Of a DNA stretch of 64,000 nt, positions 34,481 to 45,300 are shown in pieces (the first letter of the stretch is position 1; the number at the start of each line of letters is the position of its first letter). The stretch comes from Ruminiclostridium sufflavum DSM 19573. GTDB taxonomy: Bacteria > Bacillota > Clostridia > Acetivibrionales > DSM-1351. The DNA lies in the NCBI RefSeq assembly GCF_003208175.1, contig NZ_QKMR01000013.1, positions 1 to 64,000 of the forward strand, in the 5' to 3' direction. A model generated the notes under the pieces. It was not told where the DNA came from. It made no database searches and was given only the letters and a program-made list of their open reading frames with translations. Position numbers and translations under genes: made by a program.

Positions 34481-35263
34481 ATGAATACCAGCGGCAACAG
34501 CATAGGTTTTTTGGATTCTGGATTCGGTGGGATTACAGTTCTTTCTGAAGCCCTTAAGCAGCTTCCCAATGAAAATTATCTGTATTATGCGGATATTGAG
34601 CATGTTCCATATGGTACTAAGACCAAGGGAGAAGTTCGGTCCTATATATTTGAAGCGGTGGAGTTTTTGGTAAGGCAGGGAATAAAGGCACTTGTTGTGG
34701 CATGTAATACTGCCACAAGTATTGCGGTCAGGGACCTTCGCAGTATGTATCCTTTTCCTATAGTAGGTATGGAGCCGGCAGTAAAGCCGGCAGTTCAGAA
34801 CGGCAACGGTAAAAGAGTACTTGTTTTGGCAACGCCCTTGACTTTACGTGAGGAGAAATTTCATAACTTGGTTCAAAGAGTGGATACGGAGCATGTTGTT
34901 GACTATCTTGCATTTCCTGAATTGGTTGAGCTGGCTGAGCAGATGGTTTTTGACCATGATAAGGTTATTCCTGTAATAAAAAATAAATTATCAGCTTATG
35001 ATATCAGCAGTTATAAAACATTCGTCTTAGGATGCACGCACTTTCCATTATACAAGAAGGTATTTAAGGAGGTACTTCCTGAATATATTGATATTATAGA
35101 CGGGAGTTCAGGAACAGTTAAATATTTAAATCATTTGCTTGAGGAGAAAAATATTCTGAATACTCAGAAGGACAGTGGCAAAATAAAGTATTTTGATTCA
35201 GGAAAGCCTGTAGACAACCCACAAAGGTTAAATATATTTAACAGAATTATAACAGAGCTCTGA
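34481..35263 (+). CDS. murI: Glutamate racemase
   Basis: 260 aa, family length. The N-terminus SIGFLDSGFGGITVLSEALK and YYADIEHVPYG are diagnostic. The two catalytic cysteines are Cys75 in VVACNTATS and Cys185 in LGCTHFPL. It makes D-glutamate for peptidoglycan in the cytoplasm. AAAGGAGAAGAGG precedes the ATG. No other wall gene is adjacent, and it appears monocistronic. Confidence 0.95.
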   Translation: MNTSGNSIGFLDSGFGGITVLSEALKQLPNENYLYYADIEHVPYGTKTKGEVRSYIFEAVEFLVRQGIKALVVACNTATSIAVRDLRSMYPFPIVGMEPAVKPAVQNGNGKRVLVLATPLTLREEKFHNLVQRVDTEHVVDYLAFPELVELAEQMVFDHDKVIPVIKNKLSAYDISSYKTFVLGCTHFPLYKKVFKEVLPEYIDIIDGSSGTVKYLNHLLEEKNILNTQKDSGKIKYFDSGKPVDNPQRLNIFNRIITEL

Positions 35264-35393
35264 TAGGAAGGTTAAAGCTTAATATATATTTGGAAAAATT
35301 AAATTTTTAGAATTCTGTAACATGTAATAACCCGTTGACATAAAATGTATTGTATCAAAATACTAGTTTATGATTCGGAAGGAGCGGGGGATT

Positions 35394-35756
35394 ATGTCAG
35401 ATGAACATTGCTGTTATGGCGAGGGCCTTTCACTAAACGGTGACCTTGTTTGTGCGATGAAAAAATATATTGGCCAGACAGTTACTATATTTACAACCAG
35501 CGGAGGTATGTCAGGATGCGGATTTACAGGGGTGCTTCTGGGGGTAAATGAATGTTTTGTAAAATTAATTACTCAGATAGGTCCTGCACCCGGCTGTGCT
35601 ATTGGAAATGCATGTAGCGGAACGCCATATGCAAGCGGGATGGGCTGCATGGGAGGAAATTCAAATATGAATAACGGAAATCCTATAGGAACAGTAGGGT
35701 CTGTCACTGATATTCCTGTGTGCAGTATCGCATGCTTTACTCACAGTGCGATTTAG
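35394..35756 (+). CDS. Small Cys/Gly-rich protein of unknown function
   Basis: 120 aa from ATG 35394, placed behind GGAAGGAGCGGGGG; an ATG at 35370 lies before that site. The N-terminal half has DEHCCYGEG and a beta-rich stretch, GQTVTIFTTSGGMSGCGFTG, recalling small Sm-like barrels. The latter half is Gly/Asn/Cys-rich (GCAIGNACSG, MGCMGGNSNMNNGN) and ends VCSIACFTHSAI. Eleven or so Cys suggest cross-linking or metal binding; a spore-coat or surface role is possible but unproven. TTGACA at 35336 has no clear -10 partner. Confidence 0.8.
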   Translation: MSDEHCCYGEGLSLNGDLVCAMKKYIGQTVTIFTTSGGMSGCGFTGVLLGVNECFVKLITQIGPAPGCAIGNACSGTPYASGMGCMGGNSNMNNGNPIGTVGSVTDIPVCSIACFTHSAI

Positions 35757-35825
35757 CAATACGCCTGTAAGGATTCTTTTCATCAACCAGAACAGGTGCA
35801 AATTATAAATATTATAATAAATTGG

Positions 35826-35868
35826 AAAAAGCTAGAGCCTCGAATAATAGAAGGCTTTAGCTTTTTTT
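35826..35868 (+). terminator. Terminator of the small Cys-rich gene
   Basis: AAAAAGCTAGAGCCT (35826-35840) pairs with AGGCTTTAGCTTTTT (35852-35866) with one G-U, loop of 11 nt, T-run to 35868. Confidence 0.85.
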
Positions 35869-35904
35869 GGCATAATAAAATGTCGGTTTGTTAACTTTTG
35901 TCGT

Positions 35905-35933
35905 TTGCTATTATTAACTTTTATTAGTATAAT
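35905..35933 (+). promoter_or_regulatory. Promoter of glgC-glgD
   Basis: TTGCTA (35905-35910), 17-bp spacer, TATAAT (35928-35933). Confidence 0.75.
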
Positions 35934-36041
35934 TTATTCATAAAAAAGGGAAAAGTATGATTTATGTAGAATTATTTGTATAAAATGAATGTGAGCAGCT
36001 TTACTTTTCTTTATTAAATGACTATACCGGGAGTTGATGCA

Positions 36042-37322
36042 ATGATTAAAAAAGAAATGATAGCATTATTACTTGCTGGAGGGCAGGGCAGCAGATTAGG
36101 TGTTCTCACAAAAAGTGTGGCAAAGCCGGCTGTCCTTTACGGTGGTAAATATAGAATAATTGATTTTTCGTTAAGTAACTGTATAAATTCTGGAATTGAT
36201 ACTGTTGGAGTATTGACACAGTACCAGCCGCTAAAGCTTAATTCGCACATTGGAATAGGCAAGCCTTGGGATATGGATAGAATAGACGGGGGAGTAACAA
36301 TACTGTCTCCCTACTTGAAAGCTGAAAGCGGTGAATGGTTCAAGGGAACTGCCAATGCTGTTTTTCAGAATATTCATTATATAGACAGGTATTCTCCTGA
36401 GTATGTCATTATTTTATCCGGGGATCATATCTACAAAATGGACTATTCAAAGATGCTGGATTTTCATAAGGAGAATAATGCCGATGCTACTATATCGGTT
36501 ATAAATGTACCCTATGAAGAAGCCAGCCGATACGGTATCATGAATTGCCATGAGAACGGAAATATTTATGAGTTTGAGGAAAAGCCTAAAAATCCCAAGA
36601 GTACTCTTGCCTCAATGGGGGTGTACATATTTAATTGGAAAACACTCAGAGAGTACTTAATAAAGGATGATGAATGCCCAGACTCTGAAAGTGACTTTGG
36701 CAAGAATATTATTCCTGCAATGCTTAATGACGGTAAAAGCATGTGGGCATACCAATTTGAAGGCTATTGGAGGGATGTCGGTACAATTCAGGCGTTTTGG
36801 GAATCTAATATGGATCTGGTAGGTCGAATTCCTCCATTCAATTTATTTGATGCAGAATGGAAGATATACACACCCAATCCGGTAAAACCGGCGCATTACA
36901 TAGGTTCTACAGCTTGTGTCAAGAAGTCTATGATTGCTGAAGGCTGTACGATATATGGTACAGTGATAAACTCAATACTGTTTCCCGGAGTTGTTGTTGA
37001 AGAGGATGTTGTTATTGAAGATTCCATAATAATGTCCAACTCAAAAATAAGCAGGAATACTTCGATTAAGAAATGTATTATAAGTGAATTTGTTGCAGTT
37101 GGAGCAGATTCAAAGCTTGGTGAAGGTGAGGATATACAAAATGAGTATAAGCCCGGGATATATAATTCGGGTATAACGGTTGTCGGGGAAGAAGCCAATA
37201 TACCTGACGGAGTAATTATAGGCAAAAATGTAATGATAGATGCAGGTGTGAGTTCAGAAGACTTTGATTCACTAAATATTGTATCAGGAAAAAGCGTATT
37301 CAAAGGTGGTGTTACTGAATGA
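36042..37322 (+). CDS. glgC: Glucose-1-phosphate adenylyltransferase, catalytic subunit
   Basis: 426 aa from ATG 36042 (GGGAG eight bases upstream; an in-frame ATG at 36018 is less well placed). The pyrophosphorylase motif [20 protein letters not shown] and the [12 protein letters not shown] stretch are conserved, followed by a C-terminal left-handed beta-helix. It makes ADP-glucose for glycogen synthesis, the committed step. The gene overlaps glgD by 4 nt, and the two proteins form a mixed tetramer in Firmicutes. No glgA or glgB lies nearby. Confidence 0.95.
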   Translation: MIKKEMIALLLAGGQGSRLGVLTKSVAKPAVLYGGKYRIIDFSLSNCINSGIDTVGVLTQYQPLKLNSHIGIGKPWDMDRIDGGVTILSPYLKAESGEWFKGTANAVFQNIHYIDRYSPEYVIILSGDHIYKMDYSKMLDFHKENNADATISVINVPYEEASRYGIMNCHENGNIYEFEEKPKNPKSTLASMGVYIFNWKTLREYLIKDDECPDSESDFGKNIIPAMLNDGKSMWAYQFEGYWRDVGTIQAFWESNMDLVGRIPPFNLFDAEWKIYTPNPVKPAHYIGSTACVKKSMIAEGCTIYGTVINSILFPGVVVEEDVVIEDSIIMSNSKISRNTSIKKCIISEFVAVGADSKLGEGEDIQNEYKPGIYNSGITVVGEEANIPDGVIIGKNVMIDAGVSSEDFDSLNIVSGKSVFKGGVTE

Positions 37323-38437
37323 AAAATGTAATGGGAATAATATTATCAGGTGGAAGAAGCACAAAGCTTAAAGAGCTTTCAACAATGAGATCCAGTCCTG
37401 CAGTTCCTGTTGGAGGTAAATACAGAGCTATAGATTTTGTATTATCAAACATGGTGAATTCAGGTATTACAAATGTAGGAGTAATAACTCAATACAGCTT
37501 CAGATCCATGATGGATCACTTGGGTTCGGGTAAAGAATGGGATTTGGATAGAAAAACTGACGGATTATTTATTTTTCCTCCATTTCTTTCAGATGACAAT
37601 TCCGGCTGGTATAGGGGAACAGCTGACTCAATGTACAATAATTTAACTTTTTTGAAAAGAAGTAATGAAGAGTATGTGCTTATTTCACAGGGGAACTGTA
37701 TATATACCACAACCTTTGACGATATGCTGAGGCAGCACAAGGAGACAGAGGCTGATATAACTATTGCATACAGGGAGATGAATGATATTCCAATAGATGA
37801 AGTATCCAATATGGGTATTTTGCAGGTGGATTCAGAGCAGAGGGTTATAGACTTTCAGGAAAAGCCCATACATCCTAATTCCTTGTTTGGATCTTTGGGG
37901 ACTTATATTATTAAAAGAGAATTGCTTATATCCTTATTGGAAGAGTGTGTTGCACACGGTTATTATGACTTTGTTTTGGATATAATAGTCAAAATGCTGC
38001 ACAAGCTGAAAATATGCGGGTATAAATTTAATGGCTATTGGAGAAGCATATCTTCGGTTCAAATGTATTACAGATGTAATATGGAGCTTTTGAGACCTGA
38101 TGTGAGTAATGAGCTGCTGGGCTCCTCCAAGGTATATACAAAGGTAAAGGATGAAGCTCCGGCTAAGTTCAATGAAGAGGCAGAGGTTAGAAATTCAATA
38201 GTTGCAGATGGATGTATTATTGAGGGAACGGTTGAAAACAGTGTTTTGTTCAGAGGTGTTACTGTAAAAAAGGGCGCGGTTGTTAAGGATAGTATAGTTA
38301 TGCAGGAAAGTATCGTGGAAGAAAATTCTGCATTAAGCCATGCCATATTAGACAAGAATGTTATTCTTACAAAGGGCAGATGCTTGAAAGGCGAGGAAAC
38401 CTGGCCCATTATAATAGGGAAAAATGTAATGGTATAG
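37319..38437 (+). CDS. glgD: Glucose-1-phosphate adenylyltransferase regulatory subunit
   Basis: 372 aa, starting with an ATGA overlap on the glgC stop. It resembles GlgC overall ([27 protein letters not shown]), but the nucleotide-binding loop reads [20 protein letters not shown], lacking the key glycines and the catalytic lysine of GlgC. This is the normal GlgD condition: an inactive partner that boosts GlgC. It ends with the beta-helix acyltransferase-like repeats ([20 protein letters not shown]). Confidence 0.94.
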   Translation: MKNVMGIILSGGRSTKLKELSTMRSSPAVPVGGKYRAIDFVLSNMVNSGITNVGVITQYSFRSMMDHLGSGKEWDLDRKTDGLFIFPPFLSDDNSGWYRGTADSMYNNLTFLKRSNEEYVLISQGNCIYTTTFDDMLRQHKETEADITIAYREMNDIPIDEVSNMGILQVDSEQRVIDFQEKPIHPNSLFGSLGTYIIKRELLISLLEECVAHGYYDFVLDIIVKMLHKLKICGYKFNGYWRSISSVQMYYRCNMELLRPDVSNELLGSSKVYTKVKDEAPAKFNEEAEVRNSIVADGCIIEGTVENSVLFRGVTVKKGAVVKDSIVMQESIVEENSALSHAILDKNVILTKGRCLKGEETWPIIIGKNVMV

Positions 38438-38713
38438 AATAAAATTCTATAAAAGCATAAATAAATTAAATTTGACCTGCAATAGTTGATTTTGTACGTA
38501 TGCTATTCATTGCATAAAAATTATTAGGTTTTGAGATAGTATAATCGATAACAAGTCAGAATTATTTGTTAATTTGCAAGGCTCAAGATTTGCTGATTTA
38601 TAGTATTCCTGCAAGCATAAGGATAATAAGGGAATAGACAAATCAACCGGTACGAGAAGCGATTCGTTCTGAAAGCTTCCGAAATATTTTTATTAATCAA
38701 TTTAATACAAGGG
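38438..38713. other. Gap downstream of glgD
   Basis: No ORF. TTGACC at 38469-38474 and several AT-rich boxes, including GATAGTATAAT near 38535-38545, are possible promoter parts, but no pair has good spacing. The stretch 38600-38700 is the leader of the terminator at 38714 and may be a short untranslated RNA. I recognise no riboswitch. Confidence 0.3.
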
Positions 38714-38752
38714 AAACCACTTGAAGTGCATATTATTTCGAGTGGTTTTTTT
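38714..38752 (+). terminator. Terminator upstream of the surface-protein locus
   Basis: AAACCACT (38714-38721) pairs with AGTGGTTT (38741-38748), with T's to 38752. It insulates the S-layer promoter at 38864 from glgCD. Confidence 0.78.
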
Positions 38753-38863
38753 ATATGCGAAAGGCTGTAATATTTAAGAAATTAAGTTTACCATAATGAA
38801 CCTGCATGTGCAAAAAAGTCCATTACACAAGGGTTACAAGTAGTTTACAACTTCTATATTATG

Positions 38864-38893
38864 TTGACTACTTAAAAAGCCCGGTGATATAAT
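38864..38893 (+). promoter_or_regulatory. S-layer-type promoter P1
   Basis: TTGACT (38864-38869), 18-bp spacer, TATAAT (38888-38893) preceded by GGTGA. The GGTGATATAAT block is repeated exactly at the promoter of the paralogue at 42173-42201. Confidence 0.85.
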
Positions 38894-38946
38894 TACTCAT
38901 GTAATCAAGGTGTTACAAAGAAACATCTTGATCTCTAATTCCTAAC

Positions 38947-38978
38947 ACTGAGGAAAAATCATGACCTTTCTCCTCAGT
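38947..38978 (+). promoter_or_regulatory. Hairpin in the leader of the first surface protein
   Basis: ACTGAGGA (38947-38954) pairs with TCCTCAGT (38971-38978) in the roughly 115-nt untranslated leader. Such structures often stabilise abundant S-layer messages. Confidence 0.6.
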
Positions 38979-39018
38979 AAAAATTAACGGTCAGTAAAAA
39001 ACCTAAGGGGGATATTAA

Positions 39019-42000
39019 ATGAGAAATTTTAAGAAGATTTCTGCTGTTGCGGTTGCTCTTGCAATGACAGTAACCAGTATGGTTCCGGCATTCGCAGACA
39101 CAATAACTCCGGCAAACGGCGACAAGGCAATTGTTCTTAACACATTGGACTTGTATGCAGGAATAAGCACTGATACCTTTGATCCGGCTCTTGAAGCAGG
39201 ATTGACAAGAGGACAGGGAGCAATACTGTTAACAAAGCTGTTTAACATGGACGATGCTGCAATGGCAATGACTGACGCTCAGGCGAACGCAGTGCTGAAG
39301 AATTTCAAGGATGCGGCAACAGTATCAACATCAGCAAAAAAGAGACTGGCATATCTGGTAGAACAGGGAATAATGTCAGGCTCAGTTGAAGCAAACGGCT
39401 TGTACCTTAATGACGGAGAAAATCTTAAGGGCGGACAGTTTGCAACATTAATACTCAAGCAGATGGGCTTTGACGTTGAACACTGGTATGATGCAATAGA
39501 CCAGCTGTCAGAGGTTGAAGGCGCGGAAGGGATTGCGGCATATCTTGCATATGAAAAGCAAGGACTTCTCAGAGACCATGCGGTAGGAATCATGTATGGG
39601 GCTCTAAAAGCAGAGTATGAAAACGGATTGGCAACTATTATCGAAAAGATAGTGGAATCAAAGCCTGAAATCAAAGAAGCTGCGGAAAAGGCAGGCTTGA
39701 TAGCTGCTCCTGTTACAGCAGAGGTAGCTGTTGAATCAATAAAGGCCTTGAACACAAAGCAGATAGAGGTTGTATTTAACCAGGCCATGAATGAAGATTC
39801 AGCTGAAAATGAGAACTTCTATAAGATATACAACAACGGTTCCACCTCAGCAATGACTCTCGGTGCTGACAGTGCAGTATTGGGTGCTGACGGGAAAACA
39901 GTTACTATTACGCTTGACAATGCTGTTACAGACAAGCTGACAAACTCAAGCAAAGCAAAGGTAGTAGTAAATAAGGATATAAAAGCGGCAAACGGCAAAA
40001 AGCTTGCCAAGGAAATAACAATCAGTGATATAGCAGTAGAGGACGGAATCATTCCAAGTGTTGTAAAAGCAGAGGCTACAGGGGAATACAATATTAAGCT
40101 GACCTTCTCAGAGCCTGTATACGGCGGATCAGCCGCAGCTCTTAGCAACTCAAACTTCAAGGTAATGAGCGGAACATATCAATATTATGTTCAGAAGGCG
40201 GAATTAAACAACAATGTTATAAACTTAACTCTGGGAACCAAGCTGATTGAAGGTCCTGTTGTTGTTACAGTAAATGAAGCCGGAGTTACCGCAGAGGGAG
40301 CAATAAGAGACTATGCAGACTACAAGGTATTCAAGAGCAACACAACCTTTGATTATGTAAAGGACACTTCAGTAGCAGTTGTTACAGTAAGTGAAGCTAA
40401 GCCGACATCTGTTAAGCTGTCCTTCTCAAAGCCGGTTAAGGGAACAGATATCAAGCTGTATCACTCTGTAAAAGGTGCGGCGGCATATCTTTCAACAGCT
40501 AGTACAAACGGCAAGTACGTTGATTCAATAACCTTCACATATGCAGACGCTTCAAGAGTGCCTGCGGGAAATGTTAAGTTCTTCTTGGTAAACAGTGATG
40601 ACGAGGACAGCTACAAGCTGGTAGACGGATACGGAGTCAAGGTTCCGGATCAGACTCTTACAGCAGAGGTTGTAGTTGATGTAACCGCACCTTCACTTTC
40701 AAGCTCCAGCTTTGATACAAACAAGTATGTTACCCTAACATTTGATGAAGAGCTTGATAAAAGTGAAGCAGAGGATGAAGAGAACTATACGTTCAAGAAG
40801 GTATCAGACGGAGACACAGTATATTTCAACGCAGAATATGAAAATGCTGCTGATGATGAATATACAGTAAGATTAACACCAACCTCTTATTTGGAAGACA
40901 ACACAGAGTATGAGGTAACTGTATTGAAAGCTGAAGACGAATCAGGAAATGAAACAGATAAAAATATTGTCTACACTTTTACAACCGGTGATAATACAAC
41001 TCCCTATGTAAAGGACGGTACAGGTGACGATGCAGGAAATGATACAAGCTGCTATGCGGTAAATGCAGACGGCAAGATTTATATCACCTTCAGTGAAGCA
41101 ATGAATGAAGCTCAGATGCTTGACCTGGACAACTATATGGTTGACATCAAAAACGGCAAAGGCTTTGTTGCACTTGACAGTGATGTTGATAAGATAACAA
41201 AGATATCTGACAGAAAGATTCTTATTGATTTGGATGCTAAAATTGCAGAAGGCGTTACTCCTGATGTAAAGGTCGCACCAATCATGGACTTGGCAGGAAA
41301 GAGAATAAACGGTTCAGTTGATTCAAGTATAGTTGCAAATATAGGCGTTGAGGCAGTAAAGGTTACAAGCGCCGAATTAATCAGCAAGAACAAGGTTAAG
41401 GTAACCTTCAATACTCAGTTAAGCGCATTCAGCAACACAGATATCGTATTTACAGGTGTTACAGAAGGAGCAATCAGAACACAGTCCGTAGAGTCAATGG
41501 TAACCAATGATGACGGAAATACAGAAATAATCTTAATCCTTGACAAGGACTTAGAGACAAACGTTAAGTATGAAGGAGCGGCTGTAACAGCGAAAACTGC
41601 AGCAGATACAGAATCAGAATCCATTTCGGGTACAGTATTGGGTGCAAATCAGCAGAATATCGCAATTGAGGATAAAACAGCTCCTGAAATAGTAACCTTT
41701 GACCATGACGCAAACAGCAATACCGACAAGGTTGCATCAGTCAAGCTGGATGCAGGAACGCCTTTATATGAAGCGAACAACAAGGTTGATAAAGGAACAG
41801 AAGGAACAATATCAATCAAGTTCAGTGAAGCAATCAAGACAGCTACTCTGTCAACACTGACATTCAATGTTAAAGGCTACACTGTGACAGGAATATCGAA
41901 TGCAGACGATGCAAGCGTGGTAGTATTAAGCGTGAAGGCAGATGCAAACAATACGGCGAAGAGAACCTCTGTAACTCAGGTATTCAATATTACAGATGAC

Positions 42001-42045
42001 GCAGGAAATGTATTTGCATCAGGTTCAACATGGACAGTAAGATAA
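39019..42045 (+). CDS. S-layer-type surface protein 1 (SLH-like + Ig-like repeats)
   Basis: 1008 aa. Signal peptide, residues 1-26 (VALAMTVTSMVPAFA). Residues about 30-215 form an SLH-like wall-anchoring region (ILLTKLFNMDD, FATLILKQMGF, AVGIMYGALK). The remainder is a series of SbsA/Ig-like beta-domains, each opening with a KITFSEPV- or VVFNQAM-type strand, ending TRTSVTQVFNIT. AAGGGGG precedes the ATG. It is a paralogue of the protein at 42367, close over its whole length, and probably an abundant S-layer component. The strong promoter and structured leader support this. The codon choice differs from the paralogue's, with more CTG, AAC and GGC. Confidence 0.88.
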   Translation: MRNFKKISAVAVALAMTVTSMVPAFADTITPANGDKAIVLNTLDLYAGISTDTFDPALEAGLTRGQGAILLTKLFNMDDAAMAMTDAQANAVLKNFKDAATVSTSAKKRLAYLVEQGIMSGSVEANGLYLNDGENLKGGQFATLILKQMGFDVEHWYDAIDQLSEVEGAEGIAAYLAYEKQGLLRDHAVGIMYGALKAEYENGLATIIEKIVESKPEIKEAAEKAGLIAAPVTAEVAVESIKALNTKQIEVVFNQAMNEDSAENENFYKIYNNGSTSAMTLGADSAVLGADGKTVTITLDNAVTDKLTNSSKAKVVVNKDIKAANGKKLAKEITISDIAVEDGIIPSVVKAEATGEYNIKLTFSEPVYGGSAAALSNSNFKVMSGTYQYYVQKAELNNNVINLTLGTKLIEGPVVVTVNEAGVTAEGAIRDYADYKVFKSNTTFDYVKDTSVAVVTVSEAKPTSVKLSFSKPVKGTDIKLYHSVKGAAAYLSTASTNGKYVDSITFTYADASRVPAGNVKFFLVNSDDEDSYKLVDGYGVKVPDQTLTAEVVVDVTAPSLSSSSFDTNKYVTLTFDEELDKSEAEDEENYTFKKVSDGDTVYFNAEYENAADDEYTVRLTPTSYLEDNTEYEVTVLKAEDESGNETDKNIVYTFTTGDNTTPYVKDGTGDDAGNDTSCYAVNADGKIYITFSEAMNEAQMLDLDNYMVDIKNGKGFVALDSDVDKITKISDRKILIDLDAKIAEGVTPDVKVAPIMDLAGKRINGSVDSSIVANIGVEAVKVTSAELISKNKVKVTFNTQLSAFSNTDIVFTGVTEGAIRTQSVESMVTNDDGNTEIILILDKDLETNVKYEGAAVTAKTAADTESESISGTVLGANQQNIAIEDKTAPEIVTFDHDANSNTDKVASVKLDAGTPLYEANNKVDKGTEGTISIKFSEAIKTATLSTLTFNVKGYTVTGISNADDASVVVLSVKADANNTAKRTSVTQVFNITDDAGNVFASGSTWTVR

Positions 42046-42093
42046 ATAATACCGGTAAAAAATAATTAAAACAATAAAACAATATAGTATGAA

Positions 42094-42135
42094 TGCAGCA
42101 AAGCAGGCGTGTTTAGCACAGCCTGCTTTGTTGCA
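42094..42135 (+). terminator. Hairpin after surface protein 1
   Basis: Positions 42094-42108 (TGCAGCAAAGCAGGC) pair with 42121-42135 with one G-U around a 12-nt loop. Only a short T-containing tail follows. Confidence 0.75.
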
Positions 42136-42172
42136 GTTCTATTACAAATTCTTTACACTTAAAAAGGGCTTG

Positions 42173-42201
42173 TTGACTGCGAAAAATACGGGTGATATAA
42201 T
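42173..42201 (+). promoter_or_regulatory. S-layer-type promoter P2
   Basis: TTGACT (42173-42178), 17-bp spacer, TATAAT (42196-42201), with the same GGTGATATAAT extension as P1 and a shared AATCAAG shortly after it. Confidence 0.88.
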
Positions 42202-42282
42202 AACTAATGAATCAAGATAGGTAAATTTAGCCAAAGCCTTTCTGCTGAAGATACTGATTCTTGAAAAGTTGGTTTTACGAGT

Positions 42283-42332
42283 TGGGCTATACGTGGGATG
42301 AGGCGTAGCCTGCTCTGGATTTACATAGCCCA
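42283..42332 (+). promoter_or_regulatory. Structured leader of surface protein 2
   Basis: TGGGCTAT (42283-42290) pairs with ATAGCCCA (42325-42332) and encloses AGGC/GCCT (42301-42311), in a leader of about 160 nt just before the ribosome site AAGGAGGA. Confidence 0.6.
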
Positions 42333-42366
42333 CCCGATACAAAATACACAAGGAGGATTTGAGAAC

Positions 42367-45300
42367 ATGAGAAATCTCAGAAAGTTAACCGCGGCTATCT
42401 TAGCAGTAGCTTTAGTGCTTACTTCTATGACTGCTGTATTCGCAGCTGATGCCACAGCTACAGTAGCAAATGCTGATAAGGCTGCAACATTAAAAGATCT
42501 TGGTCTTTATGCAGGTCAAGATGAAAAAGATCCTGCAGTAGGTTTGGAAAATGCATTGACTACACAGGATTCATTAATATTTTTAGCAAAATTATTCGGA
42601 TACTATGATACTGCAAGTGCTTTATCAGATGACGAAGTATCTGAAGGATTAGCTAAATTTGATGATGCTGCAAGTATTTCAGATTATGCAAAGAATGTAG
42701 TTGCATACTCAGCAGTAAATGGTATTTTAAGCGGTTCAACAAAGGATGGAAAATTCTTTGTAGGCGCTAAGGATACTGTTACAGCTGCAAGATTCGCTAC
42801 ATTTATGCTTAAGCAAATGGGATACAAGGTTGCAGATTACAAGGTATCAGTTGCTGAGCTCGCAGAAACAGAAGGAAGCAAGGTTTCAGCTACTATAACC
42901 GGAGATTTAACAAGAGATGATGCAGTTGGTATGATGTATGGTGTTCTTACTGCTGAAAAGGCAAGCGGAACAACAGTTATCACTGACATCGTTGGTGACA
43001 ATGCTGAGTTGAAGGCTAAAGCTGAAAAGTTAGGTTTGATAGCAGCACCTGTTACTGAAGACTTGGAAGTTGTATCAGTAAAAGCTTTAAATAATAAGCA
43101 GCTAGAAGTTGTATTCAACCAGGAAATGGATGAAGATTCAGCTGAGGATAAGGATTCCTATACAATCAAAGATAAGGGCGAAACTGAAAAAACTCTTACT
43201 GAAGACAGCTGTGTATTAGGTGATGACAAGAAGACGGTTACTATAACTTTGGATAACGCTGTATTAGATTGCTTGACAAATGCAAGTAAAGCAAAGGTTA
43301 TAATTGACAAAGACATTAAAGCAGTTAATGAAAAAACATTAGGTGCAGATAAAGAAGTTGAAATAGAAGTACAGGATGGATTATTACCTACAGTTAAAGA
43401 GGTTAAAGCAACTGGTGAGAAGAATATAAAAATTACTTTTTCAGAGCCAGTTTATGAAGGTCTCTTGGATAGCAAAACATTAACAAATGGGAATTTTGCA
43501 GTTAAGAGCGGAACATATACATATTATGTTCAGAAGGCTGAATTAAGTTTGGATGTTATCAACTTGGAAGTTGGAACTAAGTTAATAGAGGGACCGGTTA
43601 CTGTTACAGTAAATGATCGTGGTCTTAACGAGACTAACTCAATACAGGATTATGCTGGGTATAAAGTATTTAAGGGCGAACATACATTTAACTACGTGAA
43701 AGATACTTCCGTATCTGTTGTTACTGTAAAAGAAGCTAAGCCATACTCAGTTAAACTAGGATTCTCAAAGCCAGTTAAAGCTGCAGATCTTCGTTTGTTC
43801 CATTCAACAAAGAATGCTGCAAACTACCAATCTAATGTAGTAAGCACTGAAAGTAAATATGTTGATGAAATTGAATTTAAATTTGATACTAAAAATCCTG
43901 TACCAGCTGGAAATATTAACCTATACCTAGTGAATAGTGATACTGATTCTAATAAGCTTATTGACGGGTATGGAATTAAGGTTCCAGATCAAACACTTAC
44001 AGCTACTGTAGTTGTAGACGTAACTGGTCCTACAGTTTCATCAAAAAATGTTGATAAGAATTTATCAGTTAAATTAACTTTCAATGAAGAGTTGAAAGAA
44101 GAAACTGTTAAGAAATCAGCAAACTATACATTCAAATCAGTAAAGGATGGTAAAACAGTTTACTTTACAATTGAATATCCTGTAGATAACAATAAGAAAG
44201 TTGTTAAGCTGAATGTACCAGGGAAATTAGATGATAATACTGAATATGAAGTAGTTGTTAAAAAGGCAATAGAAGATGCTGTAGGAAATAAAATGGAAAA
44301 TGATTATGTAACAACATTTACTACTGGTGATAATACAGCACCTGAAATAAAAGCAGAAGATTGTTATGTTGTTCAAGCTGATGGAAAGATTTATCTAAAA
44401 TTCAGCGAGCCAATGAATGAAGCTCAGATGCTAGACAAGGCAAACTATATGGTTAAACAAAAAAATGGTGCTGCATGGCGTGATTTGAGTGATGATGATA
44501 AGATAAGCAAGATATCAGATAAAATAGTTCTTTTAGACTTATATGGAAAAACTAAAGCAGATGAAGAAGTTATAGATCCTGATGTTAAAATTGCTCCAAT
44601 TATGGATTTAGCAAACAAGAGATTGTTTGGAAAAGTTGATTCTGTTCTATTGGAAAAAATCGGTGTAGAAGCAGTAAACTTTAAGTCTGCAGAATTGATT
44701 GAAGCAAATAAAATTAAACTTGTATTTAACACAAAGTTAGACACATTTAGTAATCCTGATATTGAGATAGGTTTAGATGGTGCTGTTACTACTACTTCTG
44801 GTGCTGTCAGAATAGCTTCAGTAGAATCACAAACTGTTAATGATGATGGGAATACAGAGATAGTATTTGTTCTTGATAAGGATGTTAATACTGATGCTAC
44901 CTTTACTGATGACCTTAAGGTGAAAGTACCAGTAGCATTAAAGTCAAACAAGGATAAAACAGCATCTAAATCAACTTCTGGTACTCTATTAGGTAAGGAC
45001 TTAACAATAGCTGTTGAAGACAAAACTGCACCAGAGATATCAAAGATTAAATTCAAGGGCGACGATGATGAAACTCCTGAGGTTGTTATCTACAGTTATA
45101 AAGATAAAAATAATAACGATATTGACCCAACAGACAATTATGATAAGTTAGATAAGGATTCCACTGCTTTAGTATCAATTACTTTCACTGAAGATATGGA
45201 TTATGCTTCAATGTCAAAGCTTTCATTTACAGTTGATGGATACACTATAAAAGAAATTACAAAAGCTGCTGGTAACAAGTTTGTTTTGTCAATAAAAGCT

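Noticed and set aside
44445-45056. Minus-strand 203-aa frame
   Set aside because: Long antisense frames in the S-layer-type genes arise from biased codons; no ribosome site is seen and the plus-strand gene has clear signals.
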